Shown here: piece by piece, positions 23,657 to 31,653 of the stretch | How positions within the stretch are numbered: position 1 is the stretch's first letter | Layout: each line of letters starts with the position of its first letter | Assembly: GCA_031394025.1 (NCBI GenBank) | Contig: JANMWO010000048.1 | Span: forward strand, 1 to 32,156 | DNA: 32,156 nucleotides | Direction: 5' to 3' | DNA from: JANXSF01 sp031394025 | GTDB lineage: Bacteria > Acidobacteriota > Terriglobia > Bryobacterales > Bryobacteraceae | Translations under genes and position numbers: made by a program | The notes under the pieces: generated by a model | Told to the model about the DNA's origin: nothing | Database searches by the model: none | Seen by the model: the letters and a program-made list of their open reading frames with translations, nothing else

Positions 23657-25468
23657 ATGAGTGACTTGATCGTAGGCATTGATCTGGGGACAACGAATTC
23701 TGAGATTGCGGCATTTGTAGATGGACAGGTGAAGGTGCTAGGCCCAGGTGATCGTAAAATATTGCCGTCCTGCGTGGGATTTTCCGCATCAGGCGAGTTA
23801 CTGGTTGGGGAAGCGGCGCGCAATCAACAGGCATTGTATCCAGAGCGTACGGTAAGAAGTATTAAACGGTTAATGGGCGAACCGCAAACGGTGCAACTGG
23901 GTGACCGGACGTTTACTCCGCCAGAAATTTCCGCACTGATCCTTCGCGAACTGGTGGAATGGGCGTATCAATCGCTGGGCGAGCGTCCGCAAAAAGCTGT
24001 TATCACGGTGCCAGCCTACTTTTCTGACGCCCAGCGCAGTGCCACACGGGAAGCAGGAGCTCTTGCTGGATTGGAAGTTGTGCGGATTTTGAATGAGCCT
24101 ACTGCAGCCAGCCTGGCCTATGGTCACGGTGACGGGGCTCCCCGAACGGCGTTGATTTATGATCTGGGAGGAGGCACGTTCGACGTATCGGTGGTGACTG
24201 TGGAAGGGGACATCACCGAGGTGCTGGCTAGCCATGGGAACAATCGGCTAGGCGGGGACGATTTCGACGATTTGCTGGCAGAACGCCTGATGAATGAGTT
24301 TCAAAAGCAGCATGGCATTGATCTTCACAACGGATATCCGGCAGCAAAAGCGCGGCTCTGGTGGGCGGCGGAAGAGGCGAAGAAGCGCTTGAGTACGGAA
24401 CCTTTTTTCACCATTCGGGAAGAGGCACTGATAGAAGCGGGCAGGCCGCGGCATTTGGAAATGGAAATTTCCCGCGTTGAGTATGAGGATATGATTCGGT
24501 CGCTGGTGGAATCCACCTTGGACAGCGTTTCCAAAGCACTGCTGGATTCCGGTAAGAACGTGGGTGATATTCAGGATCTGTTGCTGGTGGGAGGGTCAAC
24601 CAGAACTCCGCTGGTTTCTGAAATGCTGGCAATGAAAACGGGACTGGAACCGCGTCAGGATGTGCATCCTGATTTGTGTGTCGCACTGGGAGCTGGAGTG
24701 ATGGCTTCCCGTTTGGCAGGTCGCAACGTGGATCGGGTTTTGGTGGATGTTTCAGCCTATTCCTTTGGTGTTTCATTTCTTGGTGAACGCGGCGGTTATC
24801 CGTATCCTCACTGTTACAAGCCGATCATCCGTCGCAACACGCCACTTCCATTAACTCGCACTGAGAAATTTGTTACCAGCTATCCTTTCCAAACCGAAGT
24901 TGAGATGCAGGTATATCAAGGCGAAGATGAAGATGCTTTGAAGAATATCTTTATGGGAGATTTTCGAATTGAGAACCTCACCGGTGTTCCCGGCCCGAAC
25001 CATATTTTATGCCGCATGCGTTTGGATTTAGACGGCATGCTGGAAGTGACGGCAACGGAAAAGCAGACCGGAAAATCCAAACAAATCACCATTGCTAATT
25101 CTCTTCAGGCAAAGAGTGCGGAAGAGATTGCTGCAGGGCAGAAGCGTCTGAAAGAACTGTTCAAATCGCGAGAATCGGAATTTGGCGTTGAAGATTTGGC
25201 TGAAGATTTAGAAGGTAGGGCAATGCATGACGATGTGCTGGAGGCTGAGGCAACCAACGTCCCCTTACCCGGTGAACCGGAAGCGGTGGATTTGGTAGTT
25301 CGCTCACGCGCCCTGCTTGAAAAGATGCATAGCGAAGATCGCGAAGAAGCCATTGACCTTCACGAGAAGATTGAAGTGGCCATTGAATTAGGAGATGCAT
25401 CGGGGCTGAACGAAGCGTCACGAGCGTTGCGGGAACTGCTGTTTTTTATGGAAGGAAAGCCGAATTGA
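23657..25468 (+). CDS. Divergent Hsp70 chaperone (DnaK family)
   Basis: This 603-aa cytoplasmic ATP-driven chaperone has phosphate-1 GIDLGTTNSE (7-16), K70 in SIKRLMG, the catalytic-region motif NEPTAASLAYG (146-156), phosphate-2 IYDLGGGTFDVSVV (167-180) and adenosine motif LLVGGSTRTPLV (309-320). The interdomain linker is VLVDVSAYSFGV (361-372) instead of DVLLLDVTPLSLGI. The position of DnaK Thr199 is N196 (HGNNRLGGDD). The substrate-binding beta domain is present (VYQGEDEDALKN, LTGVPGPNHI, GMLEVTATEKQTGK), while the helical lid is short and there is no EEVD-like tail. It is expected to work with the GrpE-like protein upstream; the partner J protein is atypical. It is shorter than DnaK (638 aa) and likely has specialised clients. 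Confidence 0.93.
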   Translation: MSDLIVGIDLGTTNSEIAAFVDGQVKVLGPGDRKILPSCVGFSASGELLVGEAARNQQALYPERTVRSIKRLMGEPQTVQLGDRTFTPPEISALILRELVEWAYQSLGERPQKAVITVPAYFSDAQRSATREAGALAGLEVVRILNEPTAASLAYGHGDGAPRTALIYDLGGGTFDVSVVTVEGDITEVLASHGNNRLGGDDFDDLLAERLMNEFQKQHGIDLHNGYPAAKARLWWAAEEAKKRLSTEPFFTIREEALIEAGRPRHLEMEISRVEYEDMIRSLVESTLDSVSKALLDSGKNVGDIQDLLLVGGSTRTPLVSEMLAMKTGLEPRQDVHPDLCVALGAGVMASRLAGRNVDRVLVDVSAYSFGVSFLGERGGYPYPHCYKPIIRRNTPLPLTRTEKFVTSYPFQTEVEMQVYQGEDEDALKNIFMGDFRIENLTGVPGPNHILCRMRLDLDGMLEVTATEKQTGKSKQITIANSLQAKSAEEIAAGQKRLKELFKSRESEFGVEDLAEDLEGRAMHDDVLEAEATNVPLPGEPEAVDLVVRSRALLEKMHSEDREEAIDLHEKIEVAIELGDASGLNEASRALRELLFFMEGKPN

Positions 25469-25716
25469 CTGAGGCAGGTCGCTGTCCTGTGTGCCAGGTG
25501 CGATTTCGAGGATCGCGGATTTGCTCGCGATGCGGAGCGGATTTAGAGCCTTTGATGACCTTGATGGTGAAGTCGTGGAGATTGAGAGAATCGGCACGGG
25601 CGGCGTTGGCTGAAGGGCAGTTGGCGCAGGCGTCTATGTTGGTGGAAAAGGCCCAGCAGATTCAGGGGGCACCAGCAGGCCAGGCTTTGAAAGTGATCAG
25701 CAGCTTGCTGCGATAG
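25465..25716 (+). CDS. Small zinc-ribbon protein (end of Hsp70 operon)
   Basis: The product is 83 aa. Residues 7-24 have two CxxC knuckles, CPVC and CSRC, spaced as a zinc ribbon (CPVCQVRFRGSRICSRCGAD). The remainder (30-83) is helical and resembles a single helical hairpin of TPR type (ALAEGQLAQASMLVEKAQQI). The start is TTG and overlaps the Hsp70 stop (TTGA), implying coupling. A short zinc ribbon plus helices suggests an adaptor for the chaperone, but no function is known to me. Confidence 0.72.
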   Translation: MTEAGRCPVCQVRFRGSRICSRCGADLEPLMTLMVKSWRLRESARAALAEGQLAQASMLVEKAQQIQGAPAGQALKVISSLLR

Positions 25717-26144
25717 GCTACTGGAACCTGAATCCCGAAGTTACAGAAGGACAGGCCGGGGTGCCCAATATCGGGTAGTTTTCCAATTTCATAAGCTTTC
25801 CAAGTACTTGAAGGTGTGAAAAAAGCCCGCTAGACGGGCTTGGCAGGCAAAACTGCCTGCCCCACCCACACATCTTCAGGTCTAGTAAAAGTGGGGTAGG
25901 CGATGCCGCCCAATGCCACTTAGTTTTCCAGCAATTGTGTTATCAGCGTGCATCGGCGTCCATCTGCGGCCAGATTAATTGCCGCTGATGGACGCCGATG
26001 AACGCTGATAACAACAATCCCAACAATCAAGGCCAGGGAGCCACAGGTTATCCCAAAAAAAGTTGGAGATTCTACAGGGATTTGGGAAAACTAAGTGGCA
26101 TTGGGCGATTCCGCCTGCCCGCTCACTTTGGAATTTAGGTTAAA
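25717..26144. repeat. Modular intergenic repeat, copy 3, with nested inverted repeats
   Basis: This 428-bp convergent intergenic region has no gene. A minus-orientation double hairpin (25809-25864, ending in six T on the minus strand) can terminate the gene starting at 26855. Next comes 25865-25886, the match to the 3' exon of the left intron. An outer inverted repeat (25891-25929 and 26085-26122, first 23 bases perfect) encloses a palindrome with 31-base arms (25940-25970 and 25981-26011, 29 of 31 paired) around a 10-base loop. The rest (25717-25800 and 26012-26084) shows nothing I can name. Confidence 0.85.
25940..26011. repeat. 31-bp-arm palindrome
   Basis: The arm TTATCAGCGTGCATCGGCGT continues to 25970 and is mirrored at 25981-26011 with two mismatches; the loop is CAGATTAATT. 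Similar phrases built on ATCGGCGTCCATC are, in my memory, recurrent in intergenic DNA of many environmental bacteria, but I could not check this. Confidence 0.9.
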
Positions 26145-26855
26145 TTACCGTTCAGTCGTCTCCACATTGACCACTTTGCCATCGGCCAAGTACACAATCC
26201 CCAGATCTTTGCCAGCGGAGTTTTTATACTTCACCAGTTGCAGAAGCTGACCATCGTTGCCCGGAATCAACACTCGCGATGCTGGAATCCCTAACTCCGT
26301 TCCCAGGTCCGCAGCAGTGGCCCCTTCTTTGATTGCGGCCAGTTTTGCCACCGTGACCGCTTCCATAACTCGACCGGCAGGAGCCCAGCGGTTCAAGGCA
26401 TAGGCAGTTTCGTTACGTCGCAGACTGGCCACTTGGGTAACCGGGGTGAGTGGTTCTTCCGGTAGGATGGACGCCACGGTTCGATTGCTGGTTCGTCGCC
26501 GACCGCTGGATTTCCCCGTTGACCCAGAAGCTTCAGCAGCAACAAAAGGTCCACCAGGCACAAGTTCGGACTTCGCTTTGGCCGATGTTTGGGCCGCTGT
26601 TTTAGGTGATGTCGATTTGTTTGAGGAGGATTTGGATTTGACCGATGGCTTTCCAGTTTTCGCCGAAACGGTGGTCACCCCTGCAGCGTTCCCCAGAAGG
26701 CTATCCAGCCCATCGCTCAATTTCTTTCCTGCCAAGGTTCCGGCAACACTTCCACCAGCCATTGCAATGGAATGTTGCAGCAGTGCTTGAGCCGATAAAG
26801 GTGCAGCAAGCGCTGCCAGGACAGACACCTGTTTCAAGAACAATCGTAAGCGCAT
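26145..26855 (-). CDS. Secreted protein with C-terminal BamE-like domain
   Basis: This 236-aa product has a signal peptide at residues 1-24 (LAALAAPLSAQA), a glycine-rich hydrophobic patch (HSIAMAGGSVAGTLAGKKL), then a long low-complexity Ser/Lys/Thr linker (about 65-130). Residues about 165-236 resemble a BamE/SmpA fold: VAKLAAIKEGATAADLGTEL, GIPASRVLIPG, then strands LLQLVKYKN and GIVYLADGKVVNVE. This pattern (turn, helix, LGxP-like, two strands ending in dGkV) fits small outer-membrane assembly or inhibitor-like domains, but the role is unknown. It starts 23 bp after the preceding gene's stop codon and is probably co-transcribed with it. No ribosome binding site is clear. Confidence 0.68.
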   Translation of the reverse strand: MRLRLFLKQVSVLAALAAPLSAQALLQHSIAMAGGSVAGTLAGKKLSDGLDSLLGNAAGVTTVSAKTGKPSVKSKSSSNKSTSPKTAAQTSAKAKSELVPGGPFVAAEASGSTGKSSGRRRTSNRTVASILPEEPLTPVTQVASLRRNETAYALNRWAPAGRVMEAVTVAKLAAIKEGATAADLGTELGIPASRVLIPGNDGQLLQLVKYKNSAGKDLGIVYLADGKVVNVETTER

Positions 26856-26878
26856 ATTTGGGACTCAGTTGACTACAA

Positions 26879-27871
26879 TCACATCGGCGGAGGAATGATA
26901 TATGAGAGATAAAGAAAGCTCTTCATTTTCTCAACCAATGTATCGGCTTCGGCCAGGGTGGCCCAACGCAGGGCGGAAAGTTCTCCTTTGTCGTTGAAGA
27001 AGCCTACCCCACCAGCCCGCAATTGGTTGTTATTCCAAACATCCACTACCCGACCGTCAATCGAAGTCACAAACTGCTGACCCTTGACCTTAACATCAAC
27101 CCGGAAGAATTCTGACGCCTTGAGCGAAATGGGCAACGGGAATACTTGTTTGGGCCCAGCTCGTCCATTCAGCACGGTGTAGCGCACAATTTCGGGATGA
27201 TTGCCTTTACCGGCAAGGTTGATCTTGGTGGCGTAATAGTTGTCCAAATTGGGCGCCCGGAAGGCCCAGCTCATACCACGACGGTCAATTTTGCCTTCAA
27301 ATTGGAACTTATAGTTGCTTAAATCGACACTATTGCGCCACAAACGCAGGTCGCCAGGGCGGATTAGGCCGGCATCGAAGCTCCAACCGGAAGCCCCGCG
27401 GGTGGCCCCTTCCCAATTCTTCCAGCCAGTGCTGAAGGTTTCCGTCATGGCAATGGATGGGGCACTGGAGGGAAGCTTGTTAAGGAATCGGCTGATATAG
27501 CTTGGTTGCGTTCCACCCAACTTGGGACCAGCGGATGGGGTGAAGCTTCCACCACCTCCGCGACCACCTAAAGCGGCGATCATGGCAATTCCAACCAGGC
27601 AAGCCATCGCAAACGCGGCACCGGGAACGGAAGCATGCTTGGTGATTTCTGGCTGCTCTTGCCGTTTTTTCAGCTTTTCAACGTAACGTTCGTTCCAGCA
27701 CTCTTCCATGGAATACAATTCGTATCCGGCATCGCGCAACGCCCTGGAGGAACGCGCGAGCATTTGGTTACGGTGCTCACTGGAACAAAACTCTTTGTCC
27801 GTTATGCTCCGTAGGAACCCAATCCGATGCTGGCAGAATTGACAGTTCAACTTGTTATTACCCACGCTCAT
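26879..27871 (-). CDS. Zinc-finger, transmembrane and lectin-like-domain protein, unknown
   Basis: Family not recognised. From the ATG at 27871 (330 aa; a GTG at 27901 would add 10), residues 8-30 contain CQFC...FCSSEHR, a probable FCS-like zinc finger (C-x2-C-x16-C-x3-H). A basic helical stretch follows, then one transmembrane helix (about 95-113, FAMACLVGIAMIAALGG). The outer part (about 145-310) has a beta-sandwich pattern like LamG/DUF1080 domains: WSFDAGLIRPGDLRLWRNS, FEGKIDRRGMSWAFRA, NYYATKINL, FVTSIDGRVVDVW and GGVGFFNDKGE. So the cytoplasm would hold a zinc finger and the periplasm a glycan-binding-like domain. Such wiring suggests a sensor or tether. It is first in a two-gene unit. 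Confidence 0.72.
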   Translation of the reverse strand: MSVGNNKLNCQFCQHRIGFLRSITDKEFCSSEHRNQMLARSSRALRDAGYELYSMEECWNERYVEKLKKRQEQPEITKHASVPGAAFAMACLVGIAMIAALGGRGGGGSFTPSAGPKLGGTQPSYISRFLNKLPSSAPSIAMTETFSTGWKNWEGATRGASGWSFDAGLIRPGDLRLWRNSVDLSNYKFQFEGKIDRRGMSWAFRAPNLDNYYATKINLAGKGNHPEIVRYTVLNGRAGPKQVFPLPISLKASEFFRVDVKVKGQQFVTSIDGRVVDVWNNNQLRAGGVGFFNDKGELSALRWATLAEADTLVEKMKSFLYLSYIIPPPM

Positions 27872-28056
27872 AATGACCCAGTTTCTGGTAGAAAAGAACA
27901 CATTAAGGCTTTTTTCATCAAAAATTCAGGTGGAGAGGTTGGAACCTGCTGGAAACCATAGACTTACTAGTTCCCATTACCCCTAGGAAACCGACTACCC
28001 CCACGGTAGAATATAAGTGACCTGCCCCCTTATTGGGAGGCCCTATCTCCTAAGGT

Positions 28057-29094
28057 ATGCAAACTGTCTATTCCAACTGGATGACCAAATGGGAACAGAA
28101 GCTCTGTTTCGCGGCCACCAACCGTGTGGTTCGACCCTTTGAATGGGGTTTGGATTTCGCGCAAGGTTGGCCGGTAACTTCTAGTAAACAAACCGATCAA
28201 TCCTCTGAACTGCAATATTTGATTGATCTTAACCGAGCAGCCATTGCCTCCAGCGATGAATTCTTCGGTTACGATGCCACTCCGGACTTCCACCTGCACG
28301 ACGGCATTCTACGCTTCCGTTCCCGCGTCCATACGCCGTACGCCGCCAATAACATTGCCCATGCTCAATACTTTCCGTCGAAATCGAAATCCAAGCGAGC
28401 GGTCATTGTTTTGCCGCATTGGAATGCCAGTAAGACGCAACATGCCGGGCTGGCTAAGGGGTTTGCCCAACTGGGGATTTCTGCACTTCGAATGAGCCTG
28501 CCGTATCACGATTTTCGGCTTCCGGCGGAAACACAACGTGCCGACTATGCCGTATCCAGCAACATTGCCCGCACCATTGATGCCACCCGTCAAGCCATCA
28601 TTGATGTACGCTGCCTGGTGGATTGGCTGGAACAGCAAGGGTATGAACGCATTGGCATTGTGGGGACCAGCCTGGGGTCCTGCTATGCGTACCTTGCTGC
28701 GGCTCATGATAAGCGCTTGAAAGTGAATGTATTCAACCACTGTTCCAACTACTTTGCCGATGTGGTTTGGACGGGACTTTCCACACTGCATATAAAGGAA
28801 GCGCTGGAAGGCAACATATCCATTGAAAAGCTGCGCGAAGTTTGGGAGTGCATCAGTCCGGCTAACTATATTGCTAAGTATGCCGCTTCGCCTCGCAAAG
28901 CTCTGTTCATCTACACCAAATACGACACCACCTTTCTGCCGGAGTTTTCCCGTTCCATCATTGATCAGATTGGCAAGACTGGCGTAGATCATAAAGTAGT
29001 GGCGTTACCTTGTGGCCACTACACCATGGGCCAAGCGCCGTTTAAGTTCATTGACGGGTATCACATTATTTCGCACTTCAAAAGGCACTTATGA
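28057..29094 (+). CDS. Alpha/beta hydrolase family protein
   Basis: The protein is 345 aa. The nucleophile elbow is GIVGTSLGSCY with S205, the acid is probably the aspartate in FIYTKYDTTFLPE (about residue 290), and the histidine lies in ALPCGHYTMGQ (about 325). The oxyanion region VIVLPHWNASKTQH precedes a cap-like insertion. The N-terminal 80 residues, starting with RPFEWGLDF, have a pattern I associate with ABHD18-type proteins, although I am not certain. There is no signal peptide. AAGG lies just before the ATG. The Nudix gene overlaps its stop by four bases (ATGA), so the two are co-translated. The substrate cannot be named. Confidence 0.83.
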   Translation: MQTVYSNWMTKWEQKLCFAATNRVVRPFEWGLDFAQGWPVTSSKQTDQSSELQYLIDLNRAAIASSDEFFGYDATPDFHLHDGILRFRSRVHTPYAANNIAHAQYFPSKSKSKRAVIVLPHWNASKTQHAGLAKGFAQLGISALRMSLPYHDFRLPAETQRADYAVSSNIARTIDATRQAIIDVRCLVDWLEQQGYERIGIVGTSLGSCYAYLAAAHDKRLKVNVFNHCSNYFADVVWTGLSTLHIKEALEGNISIEKLREVWECISPANYIAKYAASPRKALFIYTKYDTTFLPEFSRSIIDQIGKTGVDHKVVALPCGHYTMGQAPFKFIDGYHIISHFKRHL

Positions 29095-29651
29095 CGCCTG
29101 CTGCGGTTCTTGCTCTGCTGCACGAATATAAGCCTGATGGGGATGGCGAAGCGCTAAAAAGTGCTGAGCTGATTGGGATGTTGCTGCAGCACAGTGCCGC
29201 CCCTTTTTCCCGGAATCAGTTTGAACCGGGGCACATCACCGCAACGGCATGCGTGCTGCATCCGCATCAAAAAGCAGTTCTGTTGATTCACCATAAACGT
29301 TTGGACCGCTGGCTGCTTCCTGGTGGACATGTGGAAGTGGAAGATAGCAGCCCCAGTTGCACCGCATCCAGGGAAGCTATGGAAGAAACTGGAGTTGTGT
29401 TACAGCCGCGAGATCCGCTGCTGGTGGGCATGGACGTCCACGGTATTCCGCCCAAGAAACAGGAACCGTACCACTTGCATCACGATCTTATTTACTACTT
29501 TGCTGCAGAATCAGAGAACGTGGAAGTAACTTCGGAAACTCTTGGGGTGGTGTGGTGCCCGTTTGCAGAATTTGATCAGTATGGGCTGGCAGGCAGCATT
29601 CAGAGGTCTGCACGGCGGGCGTGGGAAGCCAGTGCCTTACATCCGCAGTAG
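29091..29651 (+). CDS. Nudix hydrolase
   Basis: This 186-aa cytoplasmic enzyme should hydrolyse nucleoside-diphosphate-linked compounds. The Nudix box is present as GGHVEVEDSSPSC followed by TASREAMEETGV; relative to GX5EX7REUXEEXGU it has D in place of the first E and one extra residue, a variation known in the GGHV subgroup. An N-terminal helical part (1-45) precedes the fold. QEPYHLHHDLIYYF is a typical strand after the box, and WCPFAEFDQYGL resembles the usual W-x-P/x-x-E end. It overlaps the upstream hydrolase (ATGA) and, by 15 bp, the convergent spermidine-synthase-like gene. The substrate is unknown. Confidence 0.9.
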   Translation: MTPAAVLALLHEYKPDGDGEALKSAELIGMLLQHSAAPFSRNQFEPGHITATACVLHPHQKAVLLIHHKRLDRWLLPGGHVEVEDSSPSCTASREAMEETGVVLQPRDPLLVGMDVHGIPPKKQEPYHLHHDLIYYFAAESENVEVTSETLGVVWCPFAEFDQYGLAGSIQRSARRAWEASALHPQ

Positions 29652-31568
29652 CGGCCAGAGGGCAGCAAAATCGTCGCGCCAAAGAATCGTGGGATGGTCT
29701 TCTGTCTGAAACTTTTGGACGCCCGACAGCACCATCCAGGAAGAAGGATACATACCAATGGATTCGTCCCCATTATTTTCCAGCCGTGTGGCATTCATTC
29801 CCAAATATTGCGCCAAGCCACGCACCACCGGTTCCAGGTTCAGCGTGCGATTGGAAATGTGAATGATTAGCCGACCATTGGGCTTCAAATGTCTACGATA
29901 GATTAACCCGCACTCGGCAGTTAATAGATGAATTGGAATAGAATCTGAGGAGAAGGCGTCAATGATCAGCGCGTCGAATTGGCCAGCAGGTTCTTTGGCC
30001 AAGCTGATGCGAGCGTCCCCTTCCACTATGTCCACTTTGGCTTTGCTGTTCTTGAGAAAAGTAAAGTACTTGCCCGCCGCTTCAATTACTTGCGGGTTCA
30101 ATTCATAGAAGCGGAACTGATCCCCTGGCCGACCGTAAGTGGACAAGGTTCCCACGCCCAACCCAACGACACCAATTTTTGCGTGTCCCTCTACTTTTTC
30201 TAATACGGAACTGAGTGTCATACCCACCCCAGTAAGTCGACTGTAGTAAGTGGTTGGTTGGGCGGTTAACTCAGCTTCCAAAAATTGCATACCGTGCGTG
30301 GTGCGGCCATGGGCCATGGTGCGCACGGGATGCTGCAGTGGAAAATCGGAGATGCGCAGCACGCCGTAAAAATTACGCAACTGCAACTGAAAGTTGTTTG
30401 TCGGACGTCTTTCGAAGGTGGCCAAGGGGGCGATGATGGCCGCCAGCAAACCCACCAGGGACGCCCTTGCCAGAACTGGCATGTTGCCAAAGTTGCGCAG
30501 GCTTTCCCTGGAGTAACGTCGTAAGGCGGCAATTAAAGCTGTGCCAGCTAAGCACAGAGGAAACTCAGCAAAAGATTGGAACAGCCTGGGTGCGACTAGC
30601 GCTACAAATACGCCACCAGTCAGGCCGCCGATGGCGATGGCCAAGTAGAATCGGGTGAGCGCGGCAGGTTCGGGTCGGGATAAGGCCAGTTCTCCGTGGA
30701 CAATGACCAGGCAGACGAATAAGGTTGTGAAATCAAGGAGAAGGTGAATCCAGATAGGTGCTTTGCCGCCTACCGCCAACAGTGCTGCGGCGATGGGAAT
30801 GAGAATGGCGGCAAACAAAGAAAACCAGTCGCGATGATAGAACGTTTGCCCTTCAAAAGTAAGAATAAAACTGACTAAGTAAAGGACCATGGGGGCAATC
30901 CAAAGAAACGGGATGGGGGCCACTTCCTGACACACTTGATTGGTGGTTGCCGCCAATAGTGCTGACCCTACGGCAGAAAATAAGATCCACCATGCCCATT
31001 GTCCCCATCTTGTATTTACAATTTGCATTTTCGCTTCGGCATCTCTTGCTTGCCAAGTCACGATTCCACATAAGATGACGAACAGGCCGTAGAGAAAGGA
31101 CCAGATTTTGAACTGAGTTCCTACAGAAAGCCAGGGTTCAATGAGGAAAGGGTAACTGACGAGAGCCAGCAGCGAGGCAATATTGGACAGAGCATACAAC
31201 CGGTAAGGATTTTCCAATTGGGACCAGCGCTGCAGCAGCGGGGAGGTGGTTCCCAACACGAAGTAGGGGAATCCAGCACTAAAAAACAACGTCACCAGGA
31301 TGGAAGATACCGGACCCCATCCCGCTTTGTCTATCAGCCCAATGGGCAGCGCCAGAATGGAAGCAGCTAATAAGGTGAGATGAATTTTTCGACGGGTAAA
31401 ATGCGCGTAGGTGTAGCTGGCTAGCAACAATGCTTGAAAAAAGAGAAGGCAGACAGTCCAGACAGCAGGAGTTCCTCCAAACTTGGGCAAGAGTGTTTTG
31501 CCCAGGATCGGTTGCACTTGGAAGAGTAGAAAAGCGGATAGAAACAGAGCGACTGAAAGGTATCCCAC
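29637..31568 (-). CDS. Membrane-fused spermidine-synthase-like protein
   Basis: The protein is 643 aa. Residues 1-380 hold about ten hydrophobic segments (for example LSVALFLSAFLLFQVQPILG at the start, typical of the family, and GTTSPLLQRW). Residues about 420-640 are a Rossmann-fold domain like polyamine aminopropyltransferases: VGVVGLGVGTLSTYG for SAM/dcSAM binding, FYELNPQVI, IVEGDARISLAKE and ALIIDAFSSDSIPIHLLT. These fused proteins are common, but many lack proven aminopropyltransferase activity. The start is GTG at 31568. Immediately upstream lies a short palindrome, then a group II intron, so promoter context may have been altered by insertion. Confidence 0.9.
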   Translation of the reverse strand: MGYLSVALFLSAFLLFQVQPILGKTLLPKFGGTPAVWTVCLLFFQALLLASYTYAHFTRRKIHLTLLAASILALPIGLIDKAGWGPVSSILVTLFFSAGFPYFVLGTTSPLLQRWSQLENPYRLYALSNIASLLALVSYPFLIEPWLSVGTQFKIWSFLYGLFVILCGIVTWQARDAEAKMQIVNTRWGQWAWWILFSAVGSALLAATTNQVCQEVAPIPFLWIAPMVLYLVSFILTFEGQTFYHRDWFSLFAAILIPIAAALLAVGGKAPIWIHLLLDFTTLFVCLVIVHGELALSRPEPAALTRFYLAIAIGGLTGGVFVALVAPRLFQSFAEFPLCLAGTALIAALRRYSRESLRNFGNMPVLARASLVGLLAAIIAPLATFERRPTNNFQLQLRNFYGVLRISDFPLQHPVRTMAHGRTTHGMQFLEAELTAQPTTYYSRLTGVGMTLSSVLEKVEGHAKIGVVGLGVGTLSTYGRPGDQFRFYELNPQVIEAAGKYFTFLKNSKAKVDIVEGDARISLAKEPAGQFDALIIDAFSSDSIPIHLLTAECGLIYRRHLKPNGRLIIHISNRTLNLEPVVRGLAQYLGMNATRLENNGDESIGMYPSSWMVLSGVQKFQTEDHPTILWRDDFAALWPLLRM

Positions 31569-31584
31569 GTGTTTTGACAGTAGC

Positions 31585-31598
31585 CCTTATGTATAAGG
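31585..31598 (-). promoter_or_regulatory. Short palindrome upstream of the spermidine-synthase-like gene
   Basis: CCTTAT-GT-ATAAGG is a perfect 6-bp-arm inverted repeat 17 bases before the GTG at 31568. On the minus strand it contains TATACA, which could serve as a -10 box, with TTGTTT-like bases about 15-16 bases further upstream. Either an operator or a promoter element is possible. Confidence 0.3.
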
Positions 31599-31653
31599 TA
31601 GCGCGGAAGCAAACAAATTGTTCTCTTAAACGCAGTGATACGCAATCCGAGCC

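Noticed and set aside
28309..28992. 227-aa minus-strand open frame
   Set aside because: Antisense to the alpha/beta hydrolase with an intact catalytic triad.
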